NCBI GenBank assembly: GCA_023382535.1 | Contig: JAHDWA010000027.1 | Coordinates: forward strand, 1 to 64,000 | Direction of reading: 5' to 3' | Source: Anaerolineae bacterium | Lineage (GTDB): Bacteria; Chloroflexota; Anaerolineae; 4572-78; J111 | Length of the DNA stretch: 64,000 nt | Shown: piece after piece, positions 44,901 to 54,287 of the stretch | How the letters are laid out: each line of letters opens with the position of its first letter | Position numbering within the stretch: position 1 is the stretch's first letter | The notes under the pieces: generated by a model | What the model was told of the DNA's origin: nothing | Seen by the model: only the letters and a program-made list of their open reading frames with translations | Databases searched by the model: none | Made by a program: the position numbers and the translations under genes

Positions 44901-45304
44901 GCCAAAGCTTGCAGCATCTGAACCAGCAGCGACATCTGTTGCGGACGAGGCTGATTCCGCCCGGCTTCAATCAGGGTAGGGGCATCTTCGAGTAACTCCA
45001 TTGTCAGGAAAGGCTGGCGGTCGGCATCAAAGCCATAGTCGAGGACGCTGATAATATAGGGATGGCGCAACGAAGCCAGGGTTTTGAACTCTTGGGCTAA
45101 AGCGAGACGATAATCATCACTATCGCCCATTTGGGGCTTGGAAGTAAACTGTAACTTGTTACTGGGGACGGTTACCCGCTTGAGGGCAACCGCATTTTGG
45201 GTCAACCGGTCGGTAGCCCGGTAGACAGCGCCCATCCCCCCTTCGCCAAGTTTTTCCTGGAGAACATAGCGGCCACTGATGCGGGTTTGGATTAAGTTGG
45301 TCAT
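41954..45304 (-). CDS. Ser/Thr protein kinase fused to AAA ATPase and TPR repeats
   Basis: A 1116-residue protein. The kinase domain (12-275) has LGEGGMGAVY, the catalytic loop HRDLKPDN near 141-148, and DFGLAV. A long AAA/NTPase domain of the AAA_16 type begins near 305: Walker A GGESGVGKSRL near 326 and a Walker B-like LVILLEDLQWAGDE. From about 640 to the end the protein is all-alpha with TPR repeats. Such proteins are thought to be multi-domain signal integrators; the closest described types are the STK-coupled transcription regulators of Chloroflexi and Actinobacteria, but no output domain is seen here. No cyclase or DNA-binding domain is visible. Confidence 0.88.
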   Translation of the reverse strand: MTNLIQTRISGRYVLQEKLGEGGMGAVYRATDRLTQNAVALKRVTVPSNKLQFTSKPQMGDSDDYRLALAQEFKTLASLRHPYIISVLDYGFDADRQPFLTMELLEDAPTLIEAGRNQPRPQQMSLLVQMLQALAYLHRRGIIHRDLKPDNVLVVNGQVKVLDFGLAVVREHLKETSRDIVGTLAYMAPEVLEGESASEVADLYAVGLMAYELFSGWHPFDTTNLGSLINDIQMRTPDVDTLPLDDKIKLILKQLLVKDPAARPNDAHILITLLAEAIEQPELVAETTAVRESYIQAAKFVGRETEFEKLAQALKEALTGKGSAWLVGGESGVGKSRLLEEVRIQALVEGALVLKGQAVSEGSISYQIWREVLQRLCLEEELSELEAGVLKMLVPDMSRLLGYEVPDAPPLAPNAAYRRLLEVIGKLLRRQSQPLVILLEDLQWAGDESVGLLTHLTHSIDDSALLLLVSYRDDERPHLPAVLPLMESLTLSRLNTDEIATLSESILGPAGRQPELVEFIRQETEGNTFFIVEVVRSLAEDVDRLDQIVHMPLPQTISAEGMQIVIERRLAQAGRETHALLSLAAVAGRQLDLNLLRQLAPAINLDVWLNQCAETRVIEVYEGHWQFAHDKLREAVILNLTGDERVKHHRQIAEAIEQQYATNLSSFYPRLAYYWGQVAKANHDPLLAQKAIDYLQKAGEQAVNDFANQEAIDFFNEALTLLKTLPETQERNQQELVLQIALFAPLAGVKGYGASEVKQAYTRAQELCEEVGEPGQLFVVLYGLWGYNLVRMDLRTTGELAQRCLALAQSSQNRALLLEGHRMMGETAFYRGDFPLGRQHLEQSYTLYDPRQHHAHASVYGQDPKVALLSNGSWNLWLLGYPDQALKWSQEALTLTQEWPHPFSQAFALRAASTLHLFRREGQAAQARAEENIALSIEQGFVMWLTLANILRGWTRVEQGEIEEGILQIRENLTAYRAMGMELDTPYILTLLAKAYGQNGQISTALERLAEALAAVEKTVGHYWEVEVYRLKGELLLQTEAKAEAENCVRQAIKIARQQEARSLELRAVMSLSRIWQQQGKTQKARRMLAEIYDWFTEGFDTADLQEAKVLLEELM

Positions 45305-45681
45305 GATAATCCCCCAATAACCTATGACTAGAACTATGCTACATTTTTCCTGAAAGCAGTCTCCAATGCAACATCTTGGCGAGTGAATGAGTCGTTCTTC
45401 TTCCCAACGCTCTAATGAACGTCATTTTAGCATACCTCTTATCCCGCTGGCAATCTCCCGCGGCGGCAGGAGCATTTCCGTTTGGAAGGGAATTTCAAGA
45501 TCAGCATCCTTCGATACACGCTCCACTGCGTTTCGCGTTACTCAGGATGCGAGCCAGCCAAGATTCCTCACCTGGCCCGCATCCCTCGATACGATTTTCG
45601 CTCCGCTCAAATTACTCAGGATGCTACTCCTTAAAGCCTGTCCCAAATCAGTAAAATCATTCTGCCTATCCCTTTTATGAC
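45305..45681. other. intergenic region with two copies of a dispersed repeat
   Basis: There is no gene that I can support. Two copies of a CTTCGATACGC...CTCAGGATGC element lie at 45508-45550 and 45583-45624. A third copy is at 56349-56392. The left part contains TATGACTAG-like AT-rich sequence that may be the kinase promoter. Confidence 0.55.
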
Positions 45682-46341
45682 TCAGTCAGGCCCGCCTTCA
45701 ACCCGCGCCTGGTAGGTCTGCTGGTACCTCTCGGCCAGGGCCTGTAAGTAATCCTGGTAGGCCGACCACTGCTGGCGGAGGACGTTTTGCTGTTGAGGCG
45801 CGGCGATGGGGGTCTGGCTGTTAAAGGCCCGGCGCAAAAGACGCATGACCTGGAGCGGCGAGAGCAGCACCATCCGGGCCAGCTTAATCATGGGCGAAGG
45901 GCTGGATTTCAGCACTTCTTCCATAATCTGCTGGGCCTGGCGGGCCGATTCGACCGTATTCAGATGGCCGGCGGCGAGCGCGTAATCCAGCAAAAAGGCT
46001 CGCTGCCAATAATTGCTGAGCTGGTCGGTGGCTTCTTTGATGGTTAGAATATAGAGCAGCTTGCGAAAAATCCGTTTGAGCAGTTCAAGCGGCAGGCGAA
46101 CCAGGAAACGCAAGCCCGTTGACAGGCAGCCGCGCTGCGGGCCGTTGACGGCCCGAATGACGGCCAGGGGTAGGGTGCGGCGGCGATGGCGGGCAATCGT
46201 GCGCGGCATGCGCCGCCGGAAGTACTCCTCCAAGGCCCAATCCAGCAGGGGAATGGGGAACAAAACCGCTAACCCGGCAAAGGTTGCGTCGGCGTAGAGG
46301 GGCCATTCAAAGGCCGTTTGCGGCCGGGGGCGCTGGATCAT
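45682..46341 (-). CDS. hypothetical protein, helix-rich
   Basis: A 219-residue protein. One hydrophobic helix lies at 19-37 (FAGLAVLFPIPLLDWALE). The rest is basic and helical, with RRRMPRTIARHRRR near residue 42 and a C-terminal helix full of Gln. I do not recognise a family. It probably sits at the membrane. Confidence 0.55.
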   Translation of the reverse strand: MIQRPRPQTAFEWPLYADATFAGLAVLFPIPLLDWALEEYFRRRMPRTIARHRRRTLPLAVIRAVNGPQRGCLSTGLRFLVRLPLELLKRIFRKLLYILTIKEATDQLSNYWQRAFLLDYALAAGHLNTVESARQAQQIMEEVLKSSPSPMIKLARMVLLSPLQVMRLLRRAFNSQTPIAAPQQQNVLRQQWSAYQDYLQALAERYQQTYQARVEGGPD

Positions 46342-46481
46342 CGCTCCACCTCTTTCATCCTACAAATTGTATCATCCCGGCTTGTCCCTGGCAATCCATA
46401 TTAACTGGGTTCATTTGTCATATCCGCAAAATTTGATATGATTGTGCCGAAACCCGGCTGGCCCAAAGGAGGGATGAAGCC

Positions 46482-47069
46482 ATGCAAGCCCTGCTCAAGT
46501 TCGCCCATTTCATTGATCGCCTGACCGAAACCATAGGCGGATTGGCCAATTGGATTGTCATTATTACCGTTGTCATTGGTTTCTACAACGTGGTCGCCCG
46601 CTATATGGGCCGCTTTGTTGGAGCCAGGTTATCCTCCAACGTTTTTATAGAACTGCAATGGTACCTCTTCTCCCTGATTTTTTTCTTCGGCTTTGCCTAC
46701 ATCCTTAAGCACGGAGTCAACGTGCGGGTTGATTTTTTGTACACCCGCTGGAGCGACAAACAGAAAGCCTGGGTTGACCTCCTGGGTACGCTCCTCTTTC
46801 TCATTCCCTTGTGCCTCATCGGCATCTATGTAACTTATAACCCGGTGATGACTTCATGGGGACGGCGGCCCAACGGCACCTGGGGTATGTGGGAAGTATC
46901 GCCTGACCCGGAGGGATTGCCCCGCGCTCCCATTAAAACAATGATTATTGTAGCCTTTGCCCTGCTCCTGTTACAAAGTATTGCCCAGACTATCAAACAC
47001 TGGGCGGTGATTCGGGGCCATACGGAGATTGCGACCCAAATCCAGGCAGAAGTTGAAGCCATCGAGTAG
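46482..47069 (+). CDS. dctQ: TRAP transporter small permease DctQ
   Basis: A 195-residue membrane protein with four helices. [19 protein letters not shown] and [21 protein letters not shown] are DctQ marks, the latter just before GVNVRVD. AAAGGAGG precedes ATG 46482. It forms a complex with DctM and links to the binding protein. The gap to dctM is 12 bases. Confidence 0.92.
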   Translation: MQALLKFAHFIDRLTETIGGLANWIVIITVVIGFYNVVARYMGRFVGARLSSNVFIELQWYLFSLIFFFGFAYILKHGVNVRVDFLYTRWSDKQKAWVDLLGTLLFLIPLCLIGIYVTYNPVMTSWGRRPNGTWGMWEVSPDPEGLPRAPIKTMIIVAFALLLLQSIAQTIKHWAVIRGHTEIATQIQAEVEAIE

Positions 47070-47081
47070 AGGAGGAAAACG

Positions 47082-48416
47082 ATGGGCTACGAGTGGTTAG
47101 CGTTGGCCATGTTCGCCGGTTTTGTCCTGATCCTCATGAGCGGTTACCCGGTAGCTTTCTCCTTTGCCGGCACCGCCATTATTTTTGGCCTGATCGGTTT
47201 AGCGCTGGGCGTGTTTGACCTGAGGCGGCTGCTGTTGCTGTCCAATATTTGGTTTGGCACCATGTCTAACTTTACCCTGCTGGCCATTCCTTACTTCATC
47301 TTTCTAGGGGCAATCTTGGAGAAGTCGGGCATTGCCGAAGAGCTGCTTGAGACGGTGGGTGTTTTGCTGGGGCCGCTGCGGGGGGGACTGGCGTTAACCG
47401 TCGTCGTGGTCGGTACGCTCCTGGCGGCCACCACCGGGGTGGTGGCCGCGACCATCATCGTCATGGGGATGTTAACCTTGCCGGTCATGCTTCGTTATGG
47501 CTACGATAAAAAGCTGGCTTCTGGGGTCATTGTGGCCTCCGGCACCATGGCCCAGATGATCCCGCCGAGTTTGGTACTGGTTCTGTTAAGCGATCAAATC
47601 GGGGTTTCGGTCGGCGATCTCTTCCTGGGCGCGGTTATCCCCGGCCTGATGCTGGCGGGTGGTTATGGGTTGTATGTGCTGGTAGTAGCCTACCTCAGAC
47701 CCCAACTGGCCCCCGCTCTCCCCCCCGAAGCCCGGACCTTGCGCGGTCTGCCTTTGTTTTTGAAGACCCTTCACGCCGTAGTGCCGCCCATTCTCCTGAT
47801 TCTGGCTGTGCTGGGCAGCATTTTCTTTGGCATCGCCACGCCCACCGAAGCGGGTACGGTGGGGGCCGTGGGCGCCTGTCTGTTAGCCGCCGTAAACCGG
47901 CGTTTGAGCTGGTCGCTCATTAAAGATGCCGCCCATGCGACGGCGCGGGTGACAGCCCTGGTGGTCATGATTTTGTTCTGCGCTTCCTTGTTTAGCCTGG
48001 TTTTTGATGTACTCGGCGGCAAACGCTTTATTACCGACCTCTTGGTTAATATGCCCGGTGGGTTTATCAGTTTTTTGATCGTCAGCAACATTGTTGTCTT
48101 TCTGCTGGGCATTCCACTGGAATTTACCGAGATTTGTTTTATTGTGATGCCCTTGTTTGTACCGGCGGCGTTACAGTTGAATGTTGATATGGTTTGGTTT
48201 GCGATTGTAATGGCCATCAACCTGCAAACCGCTTTTATCTCCCCACCGGTTGGTTTTTCGCTGTTTTACCTGCAAAGCGCGGCCCCCAAAGAAGTTAGTA
48301 CGGCGGATATTCACAAAAGCGCGCTCCCCTTTGTCGTCATACAGGTTGTTGTTTTGCTCATTGTGATCATGTACCCCCAAACCGTGCGTTGGTTGGTTGA
48401 TTTATCATTTAAGTAA
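47082..48416 (+). CDS. dctM: TRAP transporter large permease DctM
   Basis: A 444-residue DctM with 12 or more membrane helices. Typical motifs include [16 protein letters not shown], the [14 protein letters not shown] segment, [18 protein letters not shown], and [11 protein letters not shown]. It moves substrate with Na+ or H+. GAGGAGGAAAAC lies before ATG 47082. It ends next to a shared terminator; the binding protein is on the opposite strand. Confidence 0.94.
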   Translation: MGYEWLALAMFAGFVLILMSGYPVAFSFAGTAIIFGLIGLALGVFDLRRLLLLSNIWFGTMSNFTLLAIPYFIFLGAILEKSGIAEELLETVGVLLGPLRGGLALTVVVVGTLLAATTGVVAATIIVMGMLTLPVMLRYGYDKKLASGVIVASGTMAQMIPPSLVLVLLSDQIGVSVGDLFLGAVIPGLMLAGGYGLYVLVVAYLRPQLAPALPPEARTLRGLPLFLKTLHAVVPPILLILAVLGSIFFGIATPTEAGTVGAVGACLLAAVNRRLSWSLIKDAAHATARVTALVVMILFCASLFSLVFDVLGGKRFITDLLVNMPGGFISFLIVSNIVVFLLGIPLEFTEICFIVMPLFVPAALQLNVDMVWFAIVMAINLQTAFISPPVGFSLFYLQSAAPKEVSTADIHKSALPFVVIQVVVLLIVIMYPQTVRWLVDLSFK

Positions 48417-48423
48417 GTAAAAC

Positions 48424-48450
48424 AAAAACCCCGGCTTCTGCCGGGGTTTT
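48424..48450. terminator. bidirectional terminator between dctM and dctP
   Basis: CCCCGGC/GCCGGGG stem with a TTCT loop, with A-run on the left and T-run on the right, so it works on both strands. It lies between the converging dctM and dctP genes. Confidence 0.88.
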
Positions 48451-48456
48451 GAGTTA

Positions 48457-49593
48457 TTACGAGGTCGTGCTGAGCTTGGAGTGGATAAAGCGCGATACGC
48501 CGCCTTCGTTGATGTCGTGCCAGGCGTAGATGCCTTCGCGGAACTTGATCCACTCGTCGTAAACCGCCTTGAAATCGGCATCCTGCGCCCCCAGTTCATC
48601 ATACAGTTCAAATGAGGCCTCTTCTGCCGCCGTCATGATCTCATCACTATAAGGCGTCAAGACGACTCCCCCGTCCACCAAGCGGGTCAGCGCCTCGTTG
48701 TTACGGGCATCATAGCGAGCCAGCATGATCGTATTAGCCTGGTAAGCCGCTGTCTCAACCGCAGCTTTATAAAGCTCCGGCAGGGCTTCCCACTCGGCCA
48801 GGTTAATTTGCACTTCCAGGGTGGGACCCGGCTCCCACCAACCCGGATAATAATAAAAACCAGTTGCCTTTTGCAGCCCTAACTTTTCATCATCATAAGG
48901 GCCGACCCACTCGGCGGCGTCAATCGCCCCGGTTTGGAGCGCCTGGAAAATTTCACCACCGGGCAGCGTCTGGACCGTTACCCCTAATTTGGTCATCACC
49001 TGACCGCCCAGGCCGGGGATGCGCATCTTCAATCCTTGCAGGTCGGCGACGGTGCTGATTTCTTTACGGAACCAGCCACCCATCTGCACCCCGGTGTTAC
49101 CTGCCGGGAACTGAATCACCCCGAACTTTTCGGCATACAACTCACGCAGCATCGTCAACCCGCCGCCTTCGTACAGCCAGGCGTTTTGCTGCTGCGCATT
49201 CAAGCCAAAAGGCAGAGCCGTGCCAAAGGCGGTAATGGGGCTTTTACCGACATAATAATAAGAGGCCGTGTGGCCGATAGGTACGGCCCCTTGCTCCACC
49301 ACATTGAGCACTTCCAGGCCAGGGGCAATTTCGCCGGCAGCGCGCGGGTTAACAATAAACTTGCCGCTGGTTAAAGCGGCTAAAGCTTCCGCAAACACCG
49401 TGGCCCCGCCAAAAATAGTATCGAGGGCGACCGGCCAACTGGTCGCCATCTCCCACTCAAGGGTGGGCAAATCTGCGTCCTGGGCATTGGCGACAATATC
49501 GGCCGCTCTGGGTTGGGCCAGGAAGCTTGCAGCACCGGCTACCCCGACGATGGACGCCTTCTTCAGAAAACCTCTTCGACCAAGCTTTTCCAT
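48457..49593 (-). CDS. dctP: TRAP transporter substrate-binding protein DctP
   Basis: A 378-residue binding protein with a Tat-type signal ([12 protein letters not shown], then a hydrophobic run). It belongs to the TakP-like group: [38 protein letters not shown], and [12 protein letters not shown]. TakP binds 2-oxoacids, so pyruvate-like acids or related hydroxyacids are likely substrates. It is in convergent orientation to dctQM, while most TRAP operons have all three in line. AGGAGGAT precedes ATG 49593. Confidence 0.9.
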   Translation of the reverse strand: MEKLGRRGFLKKASIVGVAGAASFLAQPRAADIVANAQDADLPTLEWEMATSWPVALDTIFGGATVFAEALAALTSGKFIVNPRAAGEIAPGLEVLNVVEQGAVPIGHTASYYYVGKSPITAFGTALPFGLNAQQQNAWLYEGGGLTMLRELYAEKFGVIQFPAGNTGVQMGGWFRKEISTVADLQGLKMRIPGLGGQVMTKLGVTVQTLPGGEIFQALQTGAIDAAEWVGPYDDEKLGLQKATGFYYYPGWWEPGPTLEVQINLAEWEALPELYKAAVETAAYQANTIMLARYDARNNEALTRLVDGGVVLTPYSDEIMTAAEEASFELYDELGAQDADFKAVYDEWIKFREGIYAWHDINEGGVSRFIHSKLSTTS

Positions 49594-49765
49594 ACCATCC
49601 TCCTTGATAAGATTTAACTGCCTCGTTTAAATTTGGCGGCATTGTATCATAAGAAAAATGAAACACAAAAAATCCCATGCCTTTTGCCAGACTCAGGCTG
49701 TTTTACTTTTCAACCTGTTTGATGTAACCTTGAAACTCCAACCCCAGTAAAGGATAGGAGGATCT

Positions 49766-50818
49766 ATGATTAATCTGCAAGAAGCACTTAACCGGCTGCC
49801 GCGCCTGCCCTTAGCCCAATTGCCAACGCCCTTACAGCCCGCACCCCGGCTCTCCAAAATCCTGGGCGGGCCTACTATTTATTTTAAGCGGGACGACCTG
49901 ACGGGCATGCCCCTGGGCGGTAATAAAACCCGCATGTTTGAGTATGTCCTGCCCCGCGCCCTGGCCGCCGGGGCTGATTGTGTCGTCGCCGGAGCGGCCA
50001 TCCAATCCAATTACTGCCGCCAGTTGACCGCCGCCTGCGCCCAGGTCGGCCTGGAGGTTTACCTGGTGCTGCGCTCGGTCCGGCCCGATGTCGAGGCTGT
50101 CCCGCAGGGCAACTTTCTGCTGGACCTGCTGATGGGCGCTCACGTCTATCTTGTCGAAAACATGGGCTGGCCGGAGCAGATAGAGAAAATTTATGAGTTG
50201 GCCGAAGAATTACGCATTCAAGGCCGCCGGCCTTACGTGGCCCGCGCCGCCAACCAGGCCGATATTGGCCTCGACGCCGCTGCCTACACCAACTGCGCCC
50301 TGGAACTGCACCATCAGTTGGCCGAACAAGGTCTAAAGCCCGACTACCTGTACGTGGCTGCCGCCGATACCACCCAGGGTGGTTTGCTCCTCGGGAATAA
50401 GATTCTGGGCGAGACCTACCAGATTGTCGGCATTAACCCGCTGGGAAAAGCTGCGTTTGGCGGTCCTCCTGCGGCCGAATTAATCATTGACACCGCCCAT
50501 AAAGCTGCGGCTGAGCTTAAGCTGCCGGTTGAAATTCGCCCGGAGGACGTCATCAGCTATAATGACTATGTGGGCGAGGGTTACGGTATACCCACGCCGG
50601 AGGGTCTGGCCGCAATCCGGCTGGTGGCCGAGACGGAAGGGATTTTGCTGGACCCGGTCTACACCGGCAAGGCGATGGCCGCGCTGATGGATCACATCAA
50701 GCAGGGCCGTCTCAAACCAAGCGATACGGTCGTTTTTCTGCACACCGGCGGCTATCTGGCCCTGTTTGCTTACCAGCATTATTTTAATCTTGAGGGTCAA
50801 GTACGCAGGATTATCTGA
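49766..50818 (+). CDS. dcyD: D-cysteine desulfhydrase / ACC deaminase family PLP enzyme
   Basis: A 350-residue fold-type II PLP enzyme. KRDDLTGMPLGGNKTR has the Schiff-base Lys54. IQSNYCRQL is the family's carboxylate loop. Members are D-cysteine desulfhydrase and 1-aminocyclopropane-1-carboxylate deaminase. Which reaction this one does cannot be told from sequence. AGGAGGAT is upstream of ATG 49766. Confidence 0.88.
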   Translation: MINLQEALNRLPRLPLAQLPTPLQPAPRLSKILGGPTIYFKRDDLTGMPLGGNKTRMFEYVLPRALAAGADCVVAGAAIQSNYCRQLTAACAQVGLEVYLVLRSVRPDVEAVPQGNFLLDLLMGAHVYLVENMGWPEQIEKIYELAEELRIQGRRPYVARAANQADIGLDAAAYTNCALELHHQLAEQGLKPDYLYVAAADTTQGGLLLGNKILGETYQIVGINPLGKAAFGGPPAAELIIDTAHKAAAELKLPVEIRPEDVISYNDYVGEGYGIPTPEGLAAIRLVAETEGILLDPVYTGKAMAALMDHIKQGRLKPSDTVVFLHTGGYLALFAYQHYFNLEGQVRRII

Positions 50819-50861
50819 CGACTGTTTACTGACGACTGACTTCTACTTTCTGGAGGTTCCT

Positions 50862-51221
50862 ATGCCTTACCTACTCTTGAGATGGCTCTTCCTGGCTATT
50901 GCCATTGCCATCACTGCCTGGCTGCTGCCGGGGATTCAGGTCAGCGGCGGGGTTATGGGCTTAGTTATTGCTGCGGCGGTGTTGGGGCTGGTCAACGCGA
51001 TCATCCGCCCGATTGTCTCATTTTTTACCTGCCCCCTCATTATTTTGACCCTGGGACTTTTTATTCTGGTCATCAACGCTATGATGTTGGCCCTGACCTC
51101 CTGGCTCATCCCCGGTATCTTGCAGGTGAGCGGCTTCTGGACGGCCCTGTTTGCCAGCCTGATTATCAGCATCGTTTCCGGTCTGCTCACCGCGTTTCTC
51201 CACGACGAAAGCCGCTGGTAA
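50862..51221 (+). CDS. phage-holin-family (PF04020) membrane protein
   Basis: About 119 residues with four hydrophobic helices. [16 protein letters not shown] and [16 protein letters not shown] are typical of the 4-TMS holin superfamily. In spite of the name it is common in bacterial chromosomes with no phage role shown. TGGAGGT is close to ATG 50862; ATG 50766 would add sequence without match. Confidence 0.85.
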   Translation: MPYLLLRWLFLAIAIAITAWLLPGIQVSGGVMGLVIAAAVLGLVNAIIRPIVSFFTCPLIILTLGLFILVINAMMLALTSWLIPGILQVSGFWTALFASLIISIVSGLLTAFLHDESRW

Positions 51222-51273
51222 AAAGATCAGCTCCTTACCCGTCACTTTCAAGATGGGAGGTATCAATTCTCTT

Positions 51274-52221
51274 ATGAACCACGTTTCACTCACCCGTTTC
51301 GCCTGGTTATCCATTGCCACCGCCCTGGTTACCATTGGCTTAAAACTGAGCGCCTATCTTTTCACCGGTTCGGTCGGCCTGCTCTCCGATGCCCTCGAGT
51401 CGCTGGTGAACCTGGTGGCGGCCATCATCGCCCTGGTTATGCTGACCATTTCGGCCCGGCCGCCGGACGAGGAACATGCCTACGGCCACGGCAAGGCCGA
51501 ATACTTTGCCAGCGGGGCCGAGGGCATGCTCATCCTGGTCGCTGCCGTCAGCATTGTTGTGACCGCCGTGGGCCGCCTGATCAATCCGCAGCCGCTGGAA
51601 CAGGTCGGCCTGGGATTAACCGTGTCGGTCGTCGCCTCTTTGATCAATCTGGTCACGGCCCAGGTTTTATTACAGGCCGGGCGGCGCCACAACTCGATCA
51701 CCCTGGAAGCGGACGCAAAACATCTCCTGACCGACGTTTGGACGTCAGGGGGAGTGCTGGTAGGGATTGGCGCGGTCGTCCTGACCGGCTGGGAACGTTT
51801 GGACCCGATTATCGCGCTGCTGGTTGCCGCTAATATTATCTGGTCGGGAGTCGGCCTGGTCCGGCGTTCGGCGCTGGGGTTGATGGATACCGCCCTGCCC
51901 GGCGAGGATCAGGCGGCGATTCAGCAAATTCTGGACCGGTACCGGCAGGAGGGCGTCCAGTTTCATGCCCTGCGCACGCGCAGCGCCGCCGCCCGCCGTT
52001 TTGTGTCGGTGCATGTTTTAGTACCCGGAACCTGGACCGTACACCAGGGTCATAACTTACTGGAACAGATTGAAGCAGACTTGCGCAGCCAGTTCCAGCA
52101 TATCACTGTGTTTACCCATCTTGAGCCGCTGGAAGACACGGCCTCGTGGCAGGACACTACTTTGGATCGGGATAAAATCACCACTCCTTCAGGGTCAAAC
52201 AGCTCAACTTGGACTATTTAG
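51274..52221 (+). CDS. cation diffusion facilitator family transporter
   Basis: About 315 residues. Six membrane helices precede a cytoplasmic domain. The metal site is seen as [11 protein letters not shown] in helix 2 and [11 protein letters not shown] in helix 5, with [11 protein letters not shown] between helices 2 and 3, all as in FieF/ZitB. It exports Zn, Fe or similar ions using proton exchange. ATG 51274 is preferred; GGGAGGT lies upstream. The last eight bases overlap the convergent rhodanese gene. Confidence 0.92.
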   Translation: MNHVSLTRFAWLSIATALVTIGLKLSAYLFTGSVGLLSDALESLVNLVAAIIALVMLTISARPPDEEHAYGHGKAEYFASGAEGMLILVAAVSIVVTAVGRLINPQPLEQVGLGLTVSVVASLINLVTAQVLLQAGRRHNSITLEADAKHLLTDVWTSGGVLVGIGAVVLTGWERLDPIIALLVAANIIWSGVGLVRRSALGLMDTALPGEDQAAIQQILDRYRQEGVQFHALRTRSAAARRFVSVHVLVPGTWTVHQGHNLLEQIEADLRSQFQHITVFTHLEPLEDTASWQDTTLDRDKITTPSGSNSSTWTI

Positions 52222-52669
52222 TGATTAATTCGTTCCCGGCGGCCTGCCAGGCCTGCATCCCGCCATCCACCTCGACTAAATTGGTATAGCCCAACTCGAC
52301 CAGGTTCCTGGCCGCTTCGTCGCTCATGCGGCCGCTGCGGCAGTAAAGCAAAATACGGGCATTTTTGTCGGCCGGCAGTTGGCTCATATTGGCTTCGATT
52401 TCGTTGTAGGGGATGAAGGCATCGGTTTGGGGCAGTTCGCCCTCGTAGGGGATATGCACATTGATCATGGTGAAATCTTTGTGCGCCAGGGCCGACTTTA
52501 ATTGGTCAACCGAAATATCCACATAGCCCTGGGCATTTTTAGGCAGGCCAAAAACATCAACAGGGTCAGACTGGGAAGCAGCCGGGGTATTGGCGGGACT
52601 GCAAGCCGCCAGAAGCAGCGTGGTTAAGGCCAGCAGCGCCAGCCCGATAAAACGTTTGATCCGCATCCT
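52214..52669 (-). CDS. rhodanese-domain lipoprotein
   Basis: About 151 residues from ATG 52669. The signal ends in LLAACSP with a lipidated Cys. The rhodanese domain has the active Cys in [10 protein letters not shown], then [18 protein letters not shown]. It would transfer sulfur outside the membrane or bind sulfane sulfur. AAGGAG lies upstream of the chosen start. Confidence 0.9.
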   Translation of the reverse strand, partial: RMRIKRFIGLALLALTTLLLAACSPANTPAASQSDPVDVFGLPKNAQGYVDISVDQLKSALAHKDFTMINVHIPYEGELPQTDAFIPYNEIEANMSQLPADKNARILLYCRSGRMSDEAARNLVELGYTNLVEVDGGMQAWQAAGNELITK

Positions 52670-52818
52670 CAATTCTCCTTGGAATTCTGTTTCTTCTAAT
52701 AATTTTACCCGGAGAAACATCTACTGTCGAATAGACTTCCAAGTCTGCACAACTTCAGGGAGATACGAACGAAATGAGTCCTCTCACAGGGGTTGAGTCC
52801 AGGGGGTTTCAGATCGAG

Positions 52819-53619
52819 TCAATCGTCCAGGACTGACCGCACCTTAACTGCCAATGTCATGGGGCTGAAGGGTTTCTGTAAAAAGGCAACGCCTGAGTCA
52901 AGGACACCATGGCGGACAATCGCTTCGTCGGTGTAACCTGACATAAACAGAGTCTTTAAATCAGGCCGGAGGCAAGATAACTCTTCGGTAAGGATTTTGC
53001 CGCTCATACCGGGCATGACCACATCAGTCAATAATAAATGGATAGGATCAGGATAATGAGTCATCAAGCGCAGCGCCTCCTGTCAATTTCCGGCTTCCAA
53101 TAAGGGATCAAGAATCAGATTGGAGGTATTGCCGACCAGCGACATCAAAGCCCGAACGGCGGCGATGAATTCGCTGTGCAGTTCATCACTGGCGCTTACC
53201 TCCAGGGTAAGCGTCTTATTCTTTAACTCTTGCCACCCTGCTTGCAGTGCCTTGAATGACTCGGCTGTTTTCAGGATGTCACCCAATTCTTGATTGATCG
53301 TTTCCAACGTTTTGATATCTTCGTCAAGGAGCGCCTGATTGCTTAATAACTCGGCTTTGAGCGAATTATTCCCGCTCAAATAGGTATGGGCAAGCACCTT
53401 GTTTTGTAAACTGTGCTCTAACAGCCGGCGCAGAGGGCGCAGGTATTCATTGCCGTACTTCTCTTGTTGGGCAAAATCTATTCTTTCGTCGAGGGAGGGG
53501 ATAAGGAGAAGAATGACCAGGGCCAGCGGCAGCACAAAGAGGAGGCTGATCAAAATAAACTTCTGCGGATACCTGAGCCGATTCATTAAGGCGACGGCGG
53601 GACTGAACAATTTTTTCAT
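52819..53619 (-). pseudogene. hybrid sensor kinase with an internal deletion and a stop codon
   Basis: The first part (53619-53083, 178 residues) is a sensor with a membrane helix at 22-44 and a helical domain ending in SNLILDP. The second part (53067-52819) is the end of a receiver: [34 protein letters not shown]. Both are in one frame, split by one TGA at 53082-53080 in LEAGN-stop-QEALRL, where receivers usually read NGQEALRL. The second half of the sensor, the HisKA and HATPase regions, and the receiver start are missing. So a hybrid kinase lost its middle by deletion, and a Gly codon became a stop. Confidence 0.75.
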
Positions 53620-53652
53620 CGTTACCTGAATTCCCGGTCACTTCTCGGATGA

Positions 53653-53778
53653 TCACTCGCCGTTGAGCTGACTTATCCATTCAATAGGGGTTTGCTTATA
53701 CTGAAAAATGGTCAAGCGGAAACGGTCTTGATCGGGTCTAGCCAGCTTGAGTTTGAAGAGGGCTTTGGCGTTTTTCAT
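53653..53778 (-). CDS. possible small ORF of 41 residues
   Basis: ATG 53778 to TGA 53655-53653, reading MKNAKALFKLKLARPDQD at the start, with FRLTIFQYKQTPIEWIS in the second half. It ends 33 bases before the start of the degraded sensor kinase gene. The amino-acid pattern looks protein-like, but there is no family match and no clear ribosome site. It may be the tail of a lost gene. Confidence 0.3.
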   Translation of the reverse strand: MKNAKALFKLKLARPDQDRFRLTIFQYKQTPIEWISQLNGE

Positions 53779-54287
53779 GGTCAGTATAGGCAGGGATGGG
53801 AACCTGGGGGCGGGCGGCTACATGATTGGGGTCATAGAGTATAGTATAACACAGTTAGCCGCTTTTTTGGAGTCATATTTCTTGTCATTCCCCGGGGAGT
53901 ATAGGGTCTTAACTTAATTCTGATAACATCTGTGAAGCGGTTCCTAGCCCACCAAGGTTCCCTTTTAGTATGAACGCCACTGGCGGCTTTACCGCCGCGC
54001 TTGAAAAACTCCGGGTTGAAAAAGTAGTTGACATGAGATAAAATGGGGCAAGCTTAGAGAGGGTGTAGCCCAGAGTATGGAAAGGGTTGTACGTGAAATA
54101 TCACGCGATAAAATCAGTCCGGTCAAAATATCTGCACGTCTCGTCGCCTAATAAATAGTTCGCTGGCTAAAACCTATCTTTCGTGTCAGAATTTGGTCAG
54201 AATTTGGTCAGGTATTTTGCAATTAACTCCGGTATAGTGAAGTCACTATTCCTAACTTACTCTCAGAGAGGGAAGGATCGCCCAGAT
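53779..54287. other. intergenic region without recognised features
   Basis: No gene was found. TATAGTATAAC near 53840 could be a promoter for one of the flanking genes. The rest is of mixed composition. A frame open from 54183 into the next gene has no good start and is probably not translated there. Confidence 0.4.

Noticed and set aside
50862..51221. Prophage marker (holin family)
   Set aside because: PF04020 proteins are common in chromosomes, and no other phage gene is near.
53779..54287. Gene in the long gap before 54288
   Set aside because: No start with ribosome site and no protein-like frame of useful length.
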